DNA of 64,000 nucleotides, taken from Lewinellaceae bacterium. Lineage in GTDB: Bacteria > Bacteroidota > Bacteroidia > Chitinophagales > Saprospiraceae. The stretch covers positions 124,001-188,000 of the forward strand of contig JACJYC010000012.1 of NCBI GenBank assembly GCA_020636325.1, in the 5' to 3' direction. The notes under the pieces are model-generated. The model made no database searches. It was not told the origin of the DNA and saw only the letters and a list, made by a program, of their open reading frames with translations. Made by a program: the position numbers and the translations under genes. This document shows positions 26,667 to 35,379 of this stretch, piece by piece (the first letter of the stretch is position 1; every line of letters starts with the position of its first letter).

Positions 26667-27440
26667 TTATAGGTCCTTTAACCTATCCAACACCGCATCC
26701 CGTTTATTCCGCGAAATCTCCAGCAATTTGCCGTTTACCAGCTTCAAACTGCCGCCATCCTGGCGCAGGTATTCCTTGACGTGGTACAAATTCACAATAT
26801 GGGAGCGATGGACCCGCATGAAGCCGTTGGGTTCCAGACTGTTGTCGTAGGTCCCGATGTTTCTGGAGATCAATTGATTGGTGCCGTCCGCAAAGTGGAA
26901 GATGCAATAGTTCTGCGCCGCTTCGATCCAGAGTATCTGCTCCATCGGTACGAACATGATCTTTTCTTCGATCGGCAGGGTAATCTTGTATCGCTGGTTG
27001 TCCCGCCCGTTACCGTTGCGGCCCCTATTGCTGTTCAACAGCGATACCATCATCTGGAACTGCTCCAATGTCTTGTCGCGTGCGTTTTTCTGCTCAACCT
27101 TGCCGACAGCGCGTATCAATTCTTCCGGCTCGATGGGTTTGAGCAGGTAATCCATCGCGCTGAGCTTGAAGGCGCGTACGGCAAACTCATTGTAGGCGGT
27201 AATGAAAATAAGGCCGAACCTGAAATCGGGGATCTGTTCGATCATTTCCAAACCCGTCATGCCGGGCATCTCAATGTCCAGCAATACCAGATCCGGATTG
27301 AGGGTGCGAATGGCTTTTAATCCTTCCAGGGCGCCGTCGCATTGGGCTACGACTTCGACATTCGGACAGTTTTCCTTCACCTGTGCGGCAACAGCATGAA
27401 GGCTTTCCACCTGGTCATCAATGATAATGGCTCGGAGCAT
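26667..27440 (-). CDS. LytTR-family response regulator
   Basis: The start at 27440 gives MLRAIIIDDQVESLHAVAAQ, a receiver domain with the acidic pair, the phospho-acceptor Asp in DLVLLDIEMPGMTG and the switch-region Lys in YLLKPIEP. A linker then leads to a LytTR DNA-binding domain (about 165-257) with ILWIEAAQNYCIFHFADG and MRVHRSHIVNLYHVKEY. It acts in the cytosol as the output partner of a LytS-type kinase. The propeller kinase split at 22627-24015 is the obvious candidate because it lies in the same minus-strand gene group. A TATATTTG box upstream probably starts the operon. Confidence 0.93.
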   Translation of the reverse strand: MLRAIIIDDQVESLHAVAAQVKENCPNVEVVAQCDGALEGLKAIRTLNPDLVLLDIEMPGMTGLEMIEQIPDFRFGLIFITAYNEFAVRAFKLSAMDYLLKPIEPEELIRAVGKVEQKNARDKTLEQFQMMVSLLNSNRGRNGNGRDNQRYKITLPIEEKIMFVPMEQILWIEAAQNYCIFHFADGTNQLISRNIGTYDNSLEPNGFMRVHRSHIVNLYHVKEYLRQDGGSLKLVNGKLLEISRNKRDAVLDRLKDL

Positions 27441-27569
27441 AGCATCTCGGGTTTTGTTCTTACAAAAGCATAAAGGGTTCAATTACACCGGGTCAATCCA
27501 GCTGAAATCAATGCTATACATTTGGCTCTGAACTACTTACTCTGAAAAGTGAAGGTTTTGATGGGTACC

Positions 27570-27577
27570 CAAATATA
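27570..27577 (-). promoter_or_regulatory. -7 box of the LytTR regulator promoter
   Basis: The minus strand reads TATATTTG, an exact TAnnTTTG match about 130 bp upstream of the start at 27440. It faces away from a plus-strand box of the same sequence at 27632-27639. Confidence 0.5.
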
Positions 27578-27631
27578 AACAACTTTTGACTGATTCGCTA
27601 TAAGTCACCTGATTTTTTTTCAGGAATCAGC

Positions 27632-27639
27632 TATATTTG
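27632..27639 (+). promoter_or_regulatory. -7 box of the heme-binding protein promoter
   Basis: TATATTTG matches TAnnTTTG and lies 53 bp upstream of the ATG at 27693. A T-rich stretch is about 20 bp upstream, but no exact TTTG -33 motif is seen. Confidence 0.5.
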
Positions 27640-27692
27640 ACCGGTTTCAAGACCACGCTCTGCACAATTTTCATCAAAACCAACATTTACAC

Positions 27693-28211
27693 ATGAAAAA
27701 GATCCTTAGATACACGCTCATTGCGCTGGCGGTCCTGCTGGTCGTCATCCAGTTTATCCGCCCGGAAAAGAACCTTTCCGGGGACGAAACCAACGGCATC
27801 GCGACAAAGTACCCCGTTCCGGCCGATGTACAGGCCGTGCTGAAAGTCGCCTGCAACGATTGCCATACCAACAAAACCGAATACCCGTGGTACGCCAATG
27901 TCCAGCCTTTTGCCTGGTGGATCGGCAACCACATTGAAGACGGCAAGCGTCACCTCAATTTTTCCGATTTCACCTCCCGGCGGATCGCGATCCAGAACCA
28001 CAAACTGGAAGAAGTGATAGACGAAGTGAAAGAACACGAAATGCCCCTGGCGTCCTATACCTGGATCCACCGGGACGCCGTGCTGACCGATGCCCAGCGC
28101 GAATTGCTCATTTCCTGGGCCGAAGGGATCATGGATAACCTGAAAGCGACCTATCCGCCGGACAGCCTGGTGATGCCCAAACGCGGGCCCCGCCCTCCGG
28201 GAAGGGATTGA
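27693..28211 (+). CDS. Heme-binding domain protein, secreted or membrane anchored
   Basis: This 172-residue protein has an N-terminal membrane anchor or signal (MKKILRYTLIALAVLLVVIQ) and a heme-binding domain with one c-type motif, CNDCH, in CNDCHTNKTEYPWYANVQPF. Then come aromatic-rich NHIEDGKRHLNFSDF and a helix with EVIDEVKEHEMPLASYTWIH, the pattern of the family annotated as heme-binding domain-containing in Bacteroidota. It sits in the periplasm, probably as an electron-transfer or sensing protein. It is followed by GAGGAATC-type repeats that begin within ten bases of its stop. Confidence 0.88.
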   Translation: MKKILRYTLIALAVLLVVIQFIRPEKNLSGDETNGIATKYPVPADVQAVLKVACNDCHTNKTEYPWYANVQPFAWWIGNHIEDGKRHLNFSDFTSRRIAIQNHKLEEVIDEVKEHEMPLASYTWIHRDAVLTDAQRELLISWAEGIMDNLKATYPPDSLVMPKRGPRPPGRD

Positions 28212-28218
28212 TTTTTAT

Positions 28219-28286
28219 TGAGGAATCGAGGAACTGAGGAATCGAGGAATCGAGGAATCGAAGAACTGAGGAACCGAGGAACTGAG
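28219..28286 (+). repeat. GAGGAATC/GAGGAACTG tandem repeats
   Basis: About eight copies of an 8-9-nt unit, GAGGAATC or GAGGAACT(G), begin 8 bp after the heme-binding gene stop. A palindrome-bearing segment with 9-bp arms GAGCCTGCC and GGCAGGCTC (28284-28343) follows. Confidence 0.8.
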
Positions 28287-28343
28287 CCTGCCGGCGTGCC
28301 GTCGCCATAGGCTTTGGCCGCCGGAGACCGGCAAGGCAGGCTC
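28284..28343. repeat. REP-like palindromic segment
   Basis: Perfect 9-bp arms GAGCCTGCC (28284-28292) and GGCAGGCTC (28335-28343) enclose a 42-nt loop containing GCCATAGGCTTTGGCC. It belongs with the CCGCCATAGCCT...AGGCGG family seen in other gaps of this window. It could act as a terminator for the heme-binding gene. Confidence 0.6.
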
Positions 28344-28364
28344 GGTTTCTCAAAAACAACAGCC

Positions 28365-29234
28365 ATGCGATCCATATTCATCATTCTCCTGTCTGCCGCC
28401 GCACTGACGGCGTTCTCCCAGCAAGGCATCCTGAAAGAGAGCCTGACGGTCAAAAGTTCGATCCTGGGTACCAACGTGGAATACAGCGTTTACCTGCCGT
28501 CGGATTACAATGTTTCCAACCGGCACTATCCGGTGCTGTACCTCCTGCACGGTTACACCGACGACGAAATCGGCTGGACCCAATTCGGGGAAGTGGACCG
28601 GATTGCCGACCGCACGATCAACAGCGGTGAGGCGCCGCCGATGATCATCGTGATGCCCGACGCCGGGGTGAGTTGGTATATCAACAGCGCCGACGGGAAG
28701 GTCAGGTGGGAGGATTTCTTCATCCAGGAATTCATACCGCATATCGACGCCGGCCTGCGCACCCGCCCGACGAAGGAGTTCCGGGCAGTCGCCGGATTGT
28801 CCATGGGCGGCCACGGCACCCTGATCATGGCCATGAAACACCCCGACCTGTTTACAGCGGCCGCCCCGCTGAGCGCCGGCATTTTTACGGAAAAAGAACT
28901 GATCAGTCTGCCCGATGATACCTGGAAAAATGTATTCGGACCACCCTACGGCGAACACACCGGCGAAGCCCGCCTGACGGACCACCTCAGGCAAAACTGG
29001 ATCCTGAGCATCGTTGAGAACGCCAATGCCGATGAGCTCAAAAAGGTGAAATACTATATCGATTGCGGCGACGGCGACTTCCTCATCAAAGGCAATATGG
29101 AACTCCATGCCCTGCTGATCGACAAAGGTGTTCCCCACGAATTCCGCGTCCGCGACGGCATCCACAACTGGGATTACTGGCGGACCGCCCTGCCGGAGGT
29201 ACTGAAGTTTGTGGGGGATAGTTTTCGTCGGTAG
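28365..29234 (+). CDS. Secreted alpha/beta-hydrolase esterase (esterase D/EstA-like)
   Basis: The start at 28365 gives a signal peptide (MRSIFIILLSAAALTAFSQQ) and a 289-residue protein; the longer upstream reading crosses the repeat region. The fold matches the putative esterase family: YPVLYLLHGYTDDEIGWTQF, IIVMPDAGVSWYINSADGKV, the nucleophile elbow AGLSMGGHG, the Asp region YIDCGDGDFLIKGN and the His in DGIHNWDYWRTALPE. Family members hydrolyse acyl esters such as tributyrin, feruloyl or trehalose-mycolate-type substrates; the natural one here is unknown. The TAG stop is followed immediately by GTTGTAA repeats. Confidence 0.9.
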   Translation: MRSIFIILLSAAALTAFSQQGILKESLTVKSSILGTNVEYSVYLPSDYNVSNRHYPVLYLLHGYTDDEIGWTQFGEVDRIADRTINSGEAPPMIIVMPDAGVSWYINSADGKVRWEDFFIQEFIPHIDAGLRTRPTKEFRAVAGLSMGGHGTLIMAMKHPDLFTAAAPLSAGIFTEKELISLPDDTWKNVFGPPYGEHTGEARLTDHLRQNWILSIVENANADELKKVKYYIDCGDGDFLIKGNMELHALLIDKGVPHEFRVRDGIHNWDYWRTALPEVLKFVGDSFRR

Positions 29235-29343
29235 TTGTAAGTTGTAAGTCGTAAGTTGTAAGTCGTAAGTTGTTAGTCGTAAGTTGTAAGTTGTAAGCTG
29301 CTGAATAAAGGGCACTTACGACTTACGACTTACCGCTTACGCC
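29235..29343. repeat. GTTGTAA/GTCGTAA tandem repeats between two convergent genes
   Basis: Copies of GTTGTAA and GTCGTAA run from 29235 to about 29297 on the plus strand. Copies of the reverse complement, CTTACGA, run from about 29313 to 29343. Each block abuts the stop codon of the nearest gene, so in both cases the unit has the same sense orientation after the stop. The two blocks could pair into one hairpin and act as a two-way terminator. Confidence 0.8.
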
Positions 29344-29344
29344 T

Positions 29345-29749
29345 TTAATTCACCAGAATCTCATTGTGCGGCAGCGCGTACTCCCGGGCCATCGTGATCA
29401 GGACGATATGATCGCCGGGGGCGCATTTGGCCATGATGTCCTGAATATCGGCTTTGACAAACGTCTCGCCCGAATACATGGTCAGGGTACCCGTGTTCTT
29501 ATCCCGGATGGCCACCTTGAATTCGAGTTTATCCTTCGGAACGGACCGCTCGGGAGAAAGGTCGGCGGTGCAAACGGTCAATTCGCCGGTTGCTTTCTGC
29601 GACAGCACGCATTTGCCCTCCGGGGTGTATTTATCGACCACTATTTTACCGCCCAGAAAGGCGGCAGCGCAGTTGCTGAATTCGCTTTGCGCAATTGCGG
29701 AGACGGCAACGGTCAGGAAGAAGATCACTAAAACATTCGCTTTTTTCAT
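29345..29749 (-). CDS. Small secreted protein of unknown function
   Basis: This 134-residue protein has a clear signal peptide (MKKANVLVIFFLTVAVSAIA). The mature part is a small beta-rich domain: SNCAAAFLGGKIVVDKYTPE, LTVCTADLSPERSVPKDKLE, a TLTMYSGETFVKADIQDIM segment and a C-terminal hydrophobic strand (DHIVLITMAREYALPHNEIL). Three or four Cys residues may form disulfides. No family is recognised. It is divergent from the membrane-anchored winged-helix regulator at 29886, which may control it. Confidence 0.72.
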   Translation of the reverse strand: MKKANVLVIFFLTVAVSAIAQSEFSNCAAAFLGGKIVVDKYTPEGKCVLSQKATGELTVCTADLSPERSVPKDKLEFKVAIRDKNTGTLTMYSGETFVKADIQDIMAKCAPGDHIVLITMAREYALPHNEILVN

Positions 29750-29810
29750 AATTACATTTTGAGATGTGAATGGAATGCCGCAAAGCTATGGGCTTCTTTT
29801 CCCCTTGCGG

Positions 29811-29846
29811 TTAAAGGGGTGTAAAACAGTGTAAACGAAATGTAAA
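29811..29846. promoter_or_regulatory. Phased TGTAAA direct repeats, candidate operator
   Basis: TGTAAA occurs at 29820, 29830 and 29841, spaced 10 and 11 bp, with a related TTAAAG at 29811. One helical turn between direct half-sites is the usual spacing for OmpR/PhoB-type winged-helix proteins. The site lies between a small secreted protein gene and a gene for such a winged-helix protein. Confidence 0.5.
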
Positions 29847-29873
29847 AGCTGCCGGCAGCTGGATAAAAGGCCT

Positions 29874-29881
29874 TAATTTTG
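29874..29881 (+). promoter_or_regulatory. -7 box of the membrane-anchored regulator gene
   Basis: TAATTTTG matches TAnnTTTG and lies four bases before the ATG at 29886, giving a very short leader. Confidence 0.4.
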
Positions 29882-29885
29882 GGCC

Positions 29886-30842
29886 ATGCGCTATACATTA
29901 TCCCAACATCTGACGTTCGTGGTCGCCTGCCTGGTCTTGGGCCTGTTCCTGGTCCAGCAGATCCGGTTCAAACCGGCCGTTAACCAAGCCACCACGGATA
30001 CCTATGCCGACAAGGTCAACCTCGCACTTCGGCTGACGGCCAACCTGCTGCTCAGGCAAGAAGGGGATTCCACCTCGGCCATTCCTCCTGTCAAAATTTT
30101 GGCATCCAACGTTTTCCTGTTGAAACTGAACCGTAATTTCGACTACGACAGCTTGCCTTATTTTCTGGATCGCGCCTTGTTCAAACACGGGATCAACGGG
30201 GCTTACGACGTTGCCGTTTTGGATTGCGAAACCCAGGAACTGATGCTTGGTTATACCGCGGATACCCGGAACAGGGAAGACTGGGAGCCTTGCGGCGGGC
30301 GGTTGCGCGAAGGCAAGTGCTTCGACCTCAAATTCACCGCCCCCTTGCCGGTTACAACCCATACGGCTGGTATTTGGCGATGGGGTATTCCATTGGTGAT
30401 TGTGGCATTATTGGGCGGATATATCGCTCTTTATCTGACAGGGTTTTTCAGGCCGAAGCCGGATCAGCCCGTCCATTTCGAGGGCATTCCCCTCAACGGC
30501 CATTCCCGAAATGGAAAGGGGCTTCATCGCCTGGGCCGATTCACCTTTGATCCGGACAATCAACTGTTGATGCTGGGGGCCGGGCGCCAGGAACTGACCT
30601 ACAGGGAAAGTAAATTGTTGCGCTATCTGTGCCTCCATTCCAACCAATTGCTCGAAAGGGATCAGATCCTGAAAGATGTCTGGGAAGATGAAGGAGTCTT
30701 GGTCGGGCGCAGCCTGGATGTTTTTATCTCCCGTTTGCGAAAGAAGCTGAACGGCGATGAGTCGGTCCGGATCACCAGCGTCCATGGGGTGGGCTACAAG
30801 CTGGAAATTCCTGCTGTAAATGCATTTTCGGGACTGAATTAA
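29886..30842 (+). CDS. Membrane-anchored winged-helix (OmpR-type) regulator, ToxR-like
   Basis: This 318-residue protein has an N-terminal membrane helix (about 7-25), an outside segment of about 140 residues, a second helix (about 164-186, RWGIPLVIVALLGGYIALYL) and a cytosolic winged-helix DNA-binding domain (about 215-308). The winged helix has LTYRESKLLRYLCLHSNQLL, DQILKDVWEDEGVLVGRSLD and SRLRKKLNGDESVRITSVHG VGYKLEI. There is no receiver domain or kinase. It is probably a one-component sensor that binds DNA while in the membrane. The outer domain has Cys pairs (VLDCETQE, PCGGRLREGKCF) that may be redox active. The phased TGTAAA sites just upstream are likely targets. Confidence 0.85.
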   Translation: MRYTLSQHLTFVVACLVLGLFLVQQIRFKPAVNQATTDTYADKVNLALRLTANLLLRQEGDSTSAIPPVKILASNVFLLKLNRNFDYDSLPYFLDRALFKHGINGAYDVAVLDCETQELMLGYTADTRNREDWEPCGGRLREGKCFDLKFTAPLPVTTHTAGIWRWGIPLVIVALLGGYIALYLTGFFRPKPDQPVHFEGIPLNGHSRNGKGLHRLGRFTFDPDNQLLMLGAGRQELTYRESKLLRYLCLHSNQLLERDQILKDVWEDEGVLVGRSLDVFISRLRKKLNGDESVRITSVHGVGYKLEIPAVNAFSGLN

Positions 30843-30970
30843 AGGGGCCCGTCCCTGGCGCCAGGTTCCGCTGCAGGCCGATGCCGCCAGGTATGTGAAA
30901 TACCGGATAATTGGAATACTTCTTATATTTACCCCCTGCCTCCTTTGGACAAACAGAAATCCATTTCAAC

Positions 30971-33390
30971 ATGACCAACGCCAACTTTAAATCCTTCATC
31001 GGCCGGCTGATCCTTGCGGCTGCCGTATTGCTTTCAACCGTTTCAAATGCCCAGATCCCGATATCGTCCGGCGATCCCAACCAGGCCCTGATGAATGAAC
31101 CGGTGGATATTTCAGGCGATTTCCGCAATTTTTCCAACACCTATTATCTGGCCGACAGCCTTGGGAAGTTCGACCCGGCCACCGGCAAAGGAGAGATCGT
31201 TTACGGCAGGTACGAGTATGTCACCCGAATGGCGTTCGACAATATCCTGGGCGGCCTGCAAAGCGTGCCCGCCAACGAATTTCCGGGCATCGAATACGCC
31301 GGCGCTCCATCCCTGCCTTTTTCCGTCGAATTCGTTTCCCCCAGAACCATCCGGATCAGGGCCCGCACAGGTACGGAAGTCGGCCCCGACCAACCCTCGC
31401 TGATGCTGGCCAATGGCACGGCGCCGCAGGATAAATCTTCCTGGAAATACAGCAAAACAACGGACGGCCACCGGTACACCGGTCCGTTCGGGTCGGTCAC
31501 CATCACGCAAAACCCGTGGCATATCGAGATCCGCGACAATGCCGGAAAACTGCTCACCAGTACCAATCACAACCGGGATAATGCCGGCAAGACCTTCACG
31601 CCGGTATTGCCGTTCTCCTTTGTCCGGCGGGCGGCCGATTATTCCAGGAGCATTTCGGCGGCCTGGTCGCTTTCACCCGACGAAAAGATCTTCGGATGCG
31701 GTGAATCGTTCACCAATTTCAACAAGCGCGGCAGCAAAGTGGTCCTGTGGACGGACGACTCCAACGGGGTGATGAACGAGACCATGTACAAGCCCATCCC
31801 GTTCTTCATGAGCAGCCGGGGGTACGGCATGTTCATGCATACTTCCTCACCCATCACCTGCGACTTCGGCAAATACATCGCCAGCGTGATGTCGCTCATG
31901 ATCGGCGACGAAGCGTTGGACCTGTTCGTATTTCTGGGCGATCCCAAGGATATCCTGGACGAATATACCAACCTGACCGGGAAATCGCCGATGCCGCCGC
32001 TGTGGTCCTTCGGCTTCTGGATGAGCCGGATCACTTATTTCTCCGAAACGGACGGCCGAAAGGTAGCTGCGGATCTTCGCCGGTACAAGATCCCCGCCGA
32101 CGTCATCCACTTCGATACCGGCTGGTTTGAAACAGACTGGCGGTGCGATTACGAATTCGCGGCCTCCCGGTTTGACGATCCGGCCAAAATGATCAGCGAC
32201 CTGAAGGATCAGGGCTTTCATATCAGCCTGTGGCAGTTGCCGTATTTCGTACCCAAAAACCGGCTGTTCCCCGAAATCCTGGAGAAGAAATTGTACGTCC
32301 GCAACAACAAGGGCAATCTGCCCTATGAAGACGCCGTCCTGGATTTTTCAAATCCGGCCACCCTGGATTGGTACAGGGAAAAGATCGGCAATTTGCTGAA
32401 GCTCGGCGTAGGCGCCATCAAAGTGGATTTCGGCGAAGCGGCGCCGGCCAACGGGCTTTTCGCTTCCGGCAGAACGGGCTTTTACGAGCACAACCTTTAC
32501 CCGCTGCGCTACAACAAAGTGGTATCCGACCTGACCCAGGAGATCCACGGCGAGCGCATCATCTGGGCCCGGAGCGCCTGGGCGGGCAGTCAGCGGTATC
32601 CGCTGCATTGGGGCGGCGACGCGGCCAATACGGACAACGCCATGGCGGCCAGCCTGCGCGGCGGGTTGTCCTTTGGTTTGTCCGGCTTCTCGTTCTGGAG
32701 TCATGACATCGGCGGGTTTGTCCAGAAAACGCCGGAATCGCTTTATCGGCGTTGGGCGGCGTTCGGGTTGCTGCTGTCACATAGCCGGGCGCACGGAGCC
32801 CCGCCGAAAGAGCCCTGGGAATACAGCCCCGAATTTCTGGAGCTGTTCCGGGAGGCCGACAACCTCCGGTACCGGTTGATGCCGTATATCTATGCCCAGG
32901 CCAAGGATTGCAGCGAACGCGGGTTGCCGATGGTCCGGGCGCTGTTTGTCGAATACCCGAAAGATCCGGGGTCATGGCTGGTCGATAATGAGTATCTGCT
33001 GGGTTCGGATCTGCTGGTAGCGCCCCTGTTTGAGGAGGGAGAAAGCCGCCAGGTCTATCTGCCGCCGGGGCAATGGATCGACTATCAAAGCCATTTGACC
33101 TATACAGGGGTTGGCACGAGATCCGGGCCGGTAAGATCCCGATCGTGGTGCTCGTGCGCAGCGGCGCCGTTATACCCCATATCCAACTGGCGCAAACGAC
33201 CAAGGACATGGACTGGAGCCGGCTGGAGCTGATGGTTTTCGGCAATGCGGACAAGGCCTCGGGGTTGGTGTATCTGCCTGGCGGGGATAAAGTCCAGGCT
33301 GTTTCGGTAGTGAAGCGCAAGGGAAAGTACCAGGTGGAAGGGGATCCGTTTAGGGGGAAGGTGAGGATGGAGGTGAAGGGAGCGGAATGA
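30971..33390 (+). CDS. GH31 alpha-glycosidase (alpha-xylosidase-like), frameshifted near the 3' end
   Basis: The ATG at 30971 starts a signal-peptide protein (MTNANFKSFIGRLILAAAVL). The GH31 barrel has PLWSFGFWMSRITYFSETDG, the nucleophile Asp in GAIKVDFGE and the acid/base region HWGGDAANTDNAM. The layout and the KVDFGE motif resemble YicI-type alpha-xylosidases. At 33107-33110 a run of four G, where five would keep the frame, shifts the reading into a stop at 33232. The next frame continues the domain (GWHEIRAGKIPIVVLVRSGA) to 33390. This is either a real frameshift or a base-calling error. All catalytic residues lie upstream of it; only the C-terminal beta-sandwich is affected. Confidence 0.85.
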
Positions 33391-33499
33391 TTTTAAAAAT
33401 AATCGTGTTTATTTTTTTATTTTTAAATATTATTGTTTATATTTGCATTGTGGTTCAATATTAAAAAAGTCATACCCACCAGGGTATACTATTCATTAA

Positions 33500-33515
33500 T
33501 TAATACGCGTATTAA
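33500..33515. promoter_or_regulatory. 16-bp perfect palindrome
   Basis: TTAATACGCGTATTAA is identical to its reverse complement. It lies about 55 bp downstream of the TATATTTG box at 33438-33445, so it could be an operator or a processing site of an unannotated transcript. Confidence 0.5.
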
Positions 33516-33707
33516 AGGCTGGAAATGAGGTTCCTGACCGGACCTTGTACGCATACCCGTGAGTGGTGGTGGAAGGGCGGGCATTTTTATCCCCACCCAT
33601 AATAACCAATAGAAGTAATAGTAAAGAATAGCCGGGCCGCCGGCCGCCGATCCGAAACCAGGGATCTGCCGGGCCGGCATATCTGTCGCCAGCCTTATGG
33701 TGCACTC

Positions 33708-33770
33708 CTGGACAAAATGAGCAGCGCAGGCGAAGGCTTTACCACCCACACTACTGGACAAAATGAGCAG
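33708..33770 (+). repeat. Two direct copies of CTGGACAAAATGAGCAG
   Basis: Identical 17-mers occur at 33708-33724 and 33754-33770. The second begins an inverted-repeat copy whose mate is at about 35776-35856, where TACTGGACAAAAA appears on the minus strand. Confidence 0.75.
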
Positions 33771-33784
33771 AGTGGGGAGACTTA

Positions 33785-33836
33785 GAGCGGGAGAGAGCGG
33801 GAGAAGGCATTGCTTTTCACCCGCTCTCTCCCGCTC
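33785..33836. terminator. Perfect 17-bp inverted repeat hairpin
   Basis: Arms GAGCGGGAGAGAGCGGG (33785-33801) and CCCGCTCTCTCCCGCTC (33820-33836) match fully, with an 18-nt loop. It is GC-rich and lies between the convergent ends of the GH31 and dehydrogenase genes. It could terminate transcription, although no clear U run follows it. Confidence 0.45.
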
Positions 33837-33917
33837 ATCCGCTGAAGCCTCAAGCGAAAGCGGGCTCTCCCCGTCTTTGCCCCTTTTGCAAAAATGTCCC
33901 GTAGTATGTTTACCACC

Positions 33918-35000
33918 TCACTCACCCCCCTCCGGAAAACCCACCCCATAACGCTCCCCTACCCTCCTCAACGCCGGCTCAATGGTCGGGTACAGCTGCA
34001 CGCCGTTCTTGCGTTGTTCTTCCCGCATCCTCAGCGCCCGGTAGCCGGGTAACCGCACCGGTTCACCGCCCGGTTTCAGACCAGATGCCAGGCTCTTTTC
34101 CACCAAAAAATCCATCTGCCGTTTCAACGCCGCTTTGCCGCCAAAGGCCTCCGGGTTGATCACCTGCAAAAAAACGGAGGCGCCCCATTTTTCCGGTTGA
34201 TCCGCTCGTCCGTAACCCGCCAGACCACTCGTCAGCGCTTCAACCAACAAACCCAGTGCAAACCCCTTATAACCCGCATCCAGGCCGCCGAGCGGGAGGA
34301 TCGTTGCCGGTGGATCGGCGAACATCGCGGAAGGCTCAGCGGTCAGTTTACCGGTTTTATCCATCAGCCAGGGATGGGGCAATTGTCCGCCTTCCTTCCG
34401 GGTCCGGGCCACCAAACCGTTGGCGGTCGTGGAGGCGCTGATGTCGATGATGATCGGTTCTTTTCCCGTTGGAATGCCGGCTGCAATGGGGTTCGGACTG
34501 TAAACGCCATCTACCCCGCCAAAGGGGGCTACGGTGGCGTTGCGGGGGTCGGAACAGGAGAGCAGCATCAACAGCCCCCTTTTGGTTGCCCGCTCCGGAT
34601 AGGCGGCCAGACAACCGATGTGGTGGCTGCACCGGATGGCGGCCGTTACCGCCGGATATTTTTCGATGCGGTCCAGCGCCTGATCAATGGCTTTGTGCAC
34701 AAGCCATGGCCCCGGCAGGTAGCGCCCGTCCCAGGTGAATGCCGCACCGCTGTCGTTCAATAGGTCCGGATCTCCTGATTTTTCCATTTCGCCTTTTTCC
34801 AGGGAGGTCAGATAGGCCGGCAACAATTCCAGTCCATGCGTGGAATGCCCCATCAGGTCGGCTTCCACGAGGGTTTCGGCTACGACCCGTGCTTTGTCCG
34901 GCGGCAATCCGGCCTTTTCCATTAGGGCTTGGGCAAACCGGATAAGCGATGCCGGGGAATATTTGGGTGAGGATTGCATATCAGACGAAAAGTTGAACAT
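33918..35000 (-). CDS. Malate/L-lactate/ureidoglycolate dehydrogenase family (Ldh2-type) oxidoreductase
   Basis: The start is taken at 35000 (MFNFSSDMQSS), although the in-frame ATG at 34979 is equally possible; the upstream open frame is not protein-like. The roughly 360-residue protein has the Ldh2 family's ADLMGHSTHGLELLPAYLTS near the N terminus, IRCSHHIGCLAAYPERATKR, then NPIAAGIPTGKEPIIIDISA and LPLGGLDAGYKGFALGLLVE. Members oxidise 2-hydroxy acids with NAD(P)+ in the cytosol, using the unusual Ldh2/MDH2 fold. In this locus it could process an oxidised sugar acid, but that is speculation. It lies between imperfect inverted repeats (see findings). Confidence 0.9.
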   Translation of the reverse strand: MFNFSSDMQSSPKYSPASLIRFAQALMEKAGLPPDKARVVAETLVEADLMGHSTHGLELLPAYLTSLEKGEMEKSGDPDLLNDSGAAFTWDGRYLPGPWLVHKAIDQALDRIEKYPAVTAAIRCSHHIGCLAAYPERATKRGLLMLLSCSDPRNATVAPFGGVDGVYSPNPIAAGIPTGKEPIIIDISASTTANGLVARTRKEGGQLPHPWLMDKTGKLTAEPSAMFADPPATILPLGGLDAGYKGFALGLLVEALTSGLAGYGRADQPEKWGASVFLQVINPEAFGGKAALKRQMDFLVEKSLASGLKPGGEPVRLPGYRALRMREEQRKNGVQLYPTIEPALRRVGERYGVGFPEGGE

Positions 35001-35379
35001 TCGGCATGGTAAAGTGTGCCTATTAGGAACGGTGTAAATTTTTGACCAATATAGAGCAGAATTCCGGGAAAGGCAAAAAGGGGGCGTCAAAAAGTTATAC
35101 ACTATATTTCATGGCAGGTACCTTGGCCTGATCATTCGCATTACGGAGTGTAATGCGAAAAGCTTCGATATCTCTGCCTGGTGAAAAGAGAAAAACCGGG
35201 GTGATTTTGTTCCCAATCTTTCGCCTTTTGTTCTATGGAAGGCGAACGCACGAACACTATCACGGAGAGTGTTCAAATTAACCTTTATCTTTTTGCTTCC
35301 CTGTTTTGTCGAATTAACTGGAATATTCGTCACTCATAATACTAATATTGAATCAGTTACTAATCAAATCCATTGAATT

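Larger units (their letters stand above)
33391..33917. other. Intergenic region with orphan promoter, palindrome and hairpins
   Basis: No supported gene lies here. The region starts AT-rich with a -7 box TATATTTG (33438-33445) that points toward no gene. It then has a 16-bp perfect palindrome (33500-33515), a pair of 17-bp direct repeats (33708-33724 and 33754-33770) and a 17-bp perfect hairpin (33785-33836). A REP-like palindrome follows at 33838-33864. Composition changes abruptly between blocks. The tail is close to the dehydrogenase stop at 33918. Confidence 0.7.

Noticed and set aside
33489..33761. 90-residue minus-strand frame over the intergenic repeats
   Set aside because: It crosses the palindrome and the direct repeats and is not protein-like.
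35109..35333. 74-residue minus-strand frame
   Set aside because: Unusual composition with no start context or homology cue; the gap is better explained as non-coding.
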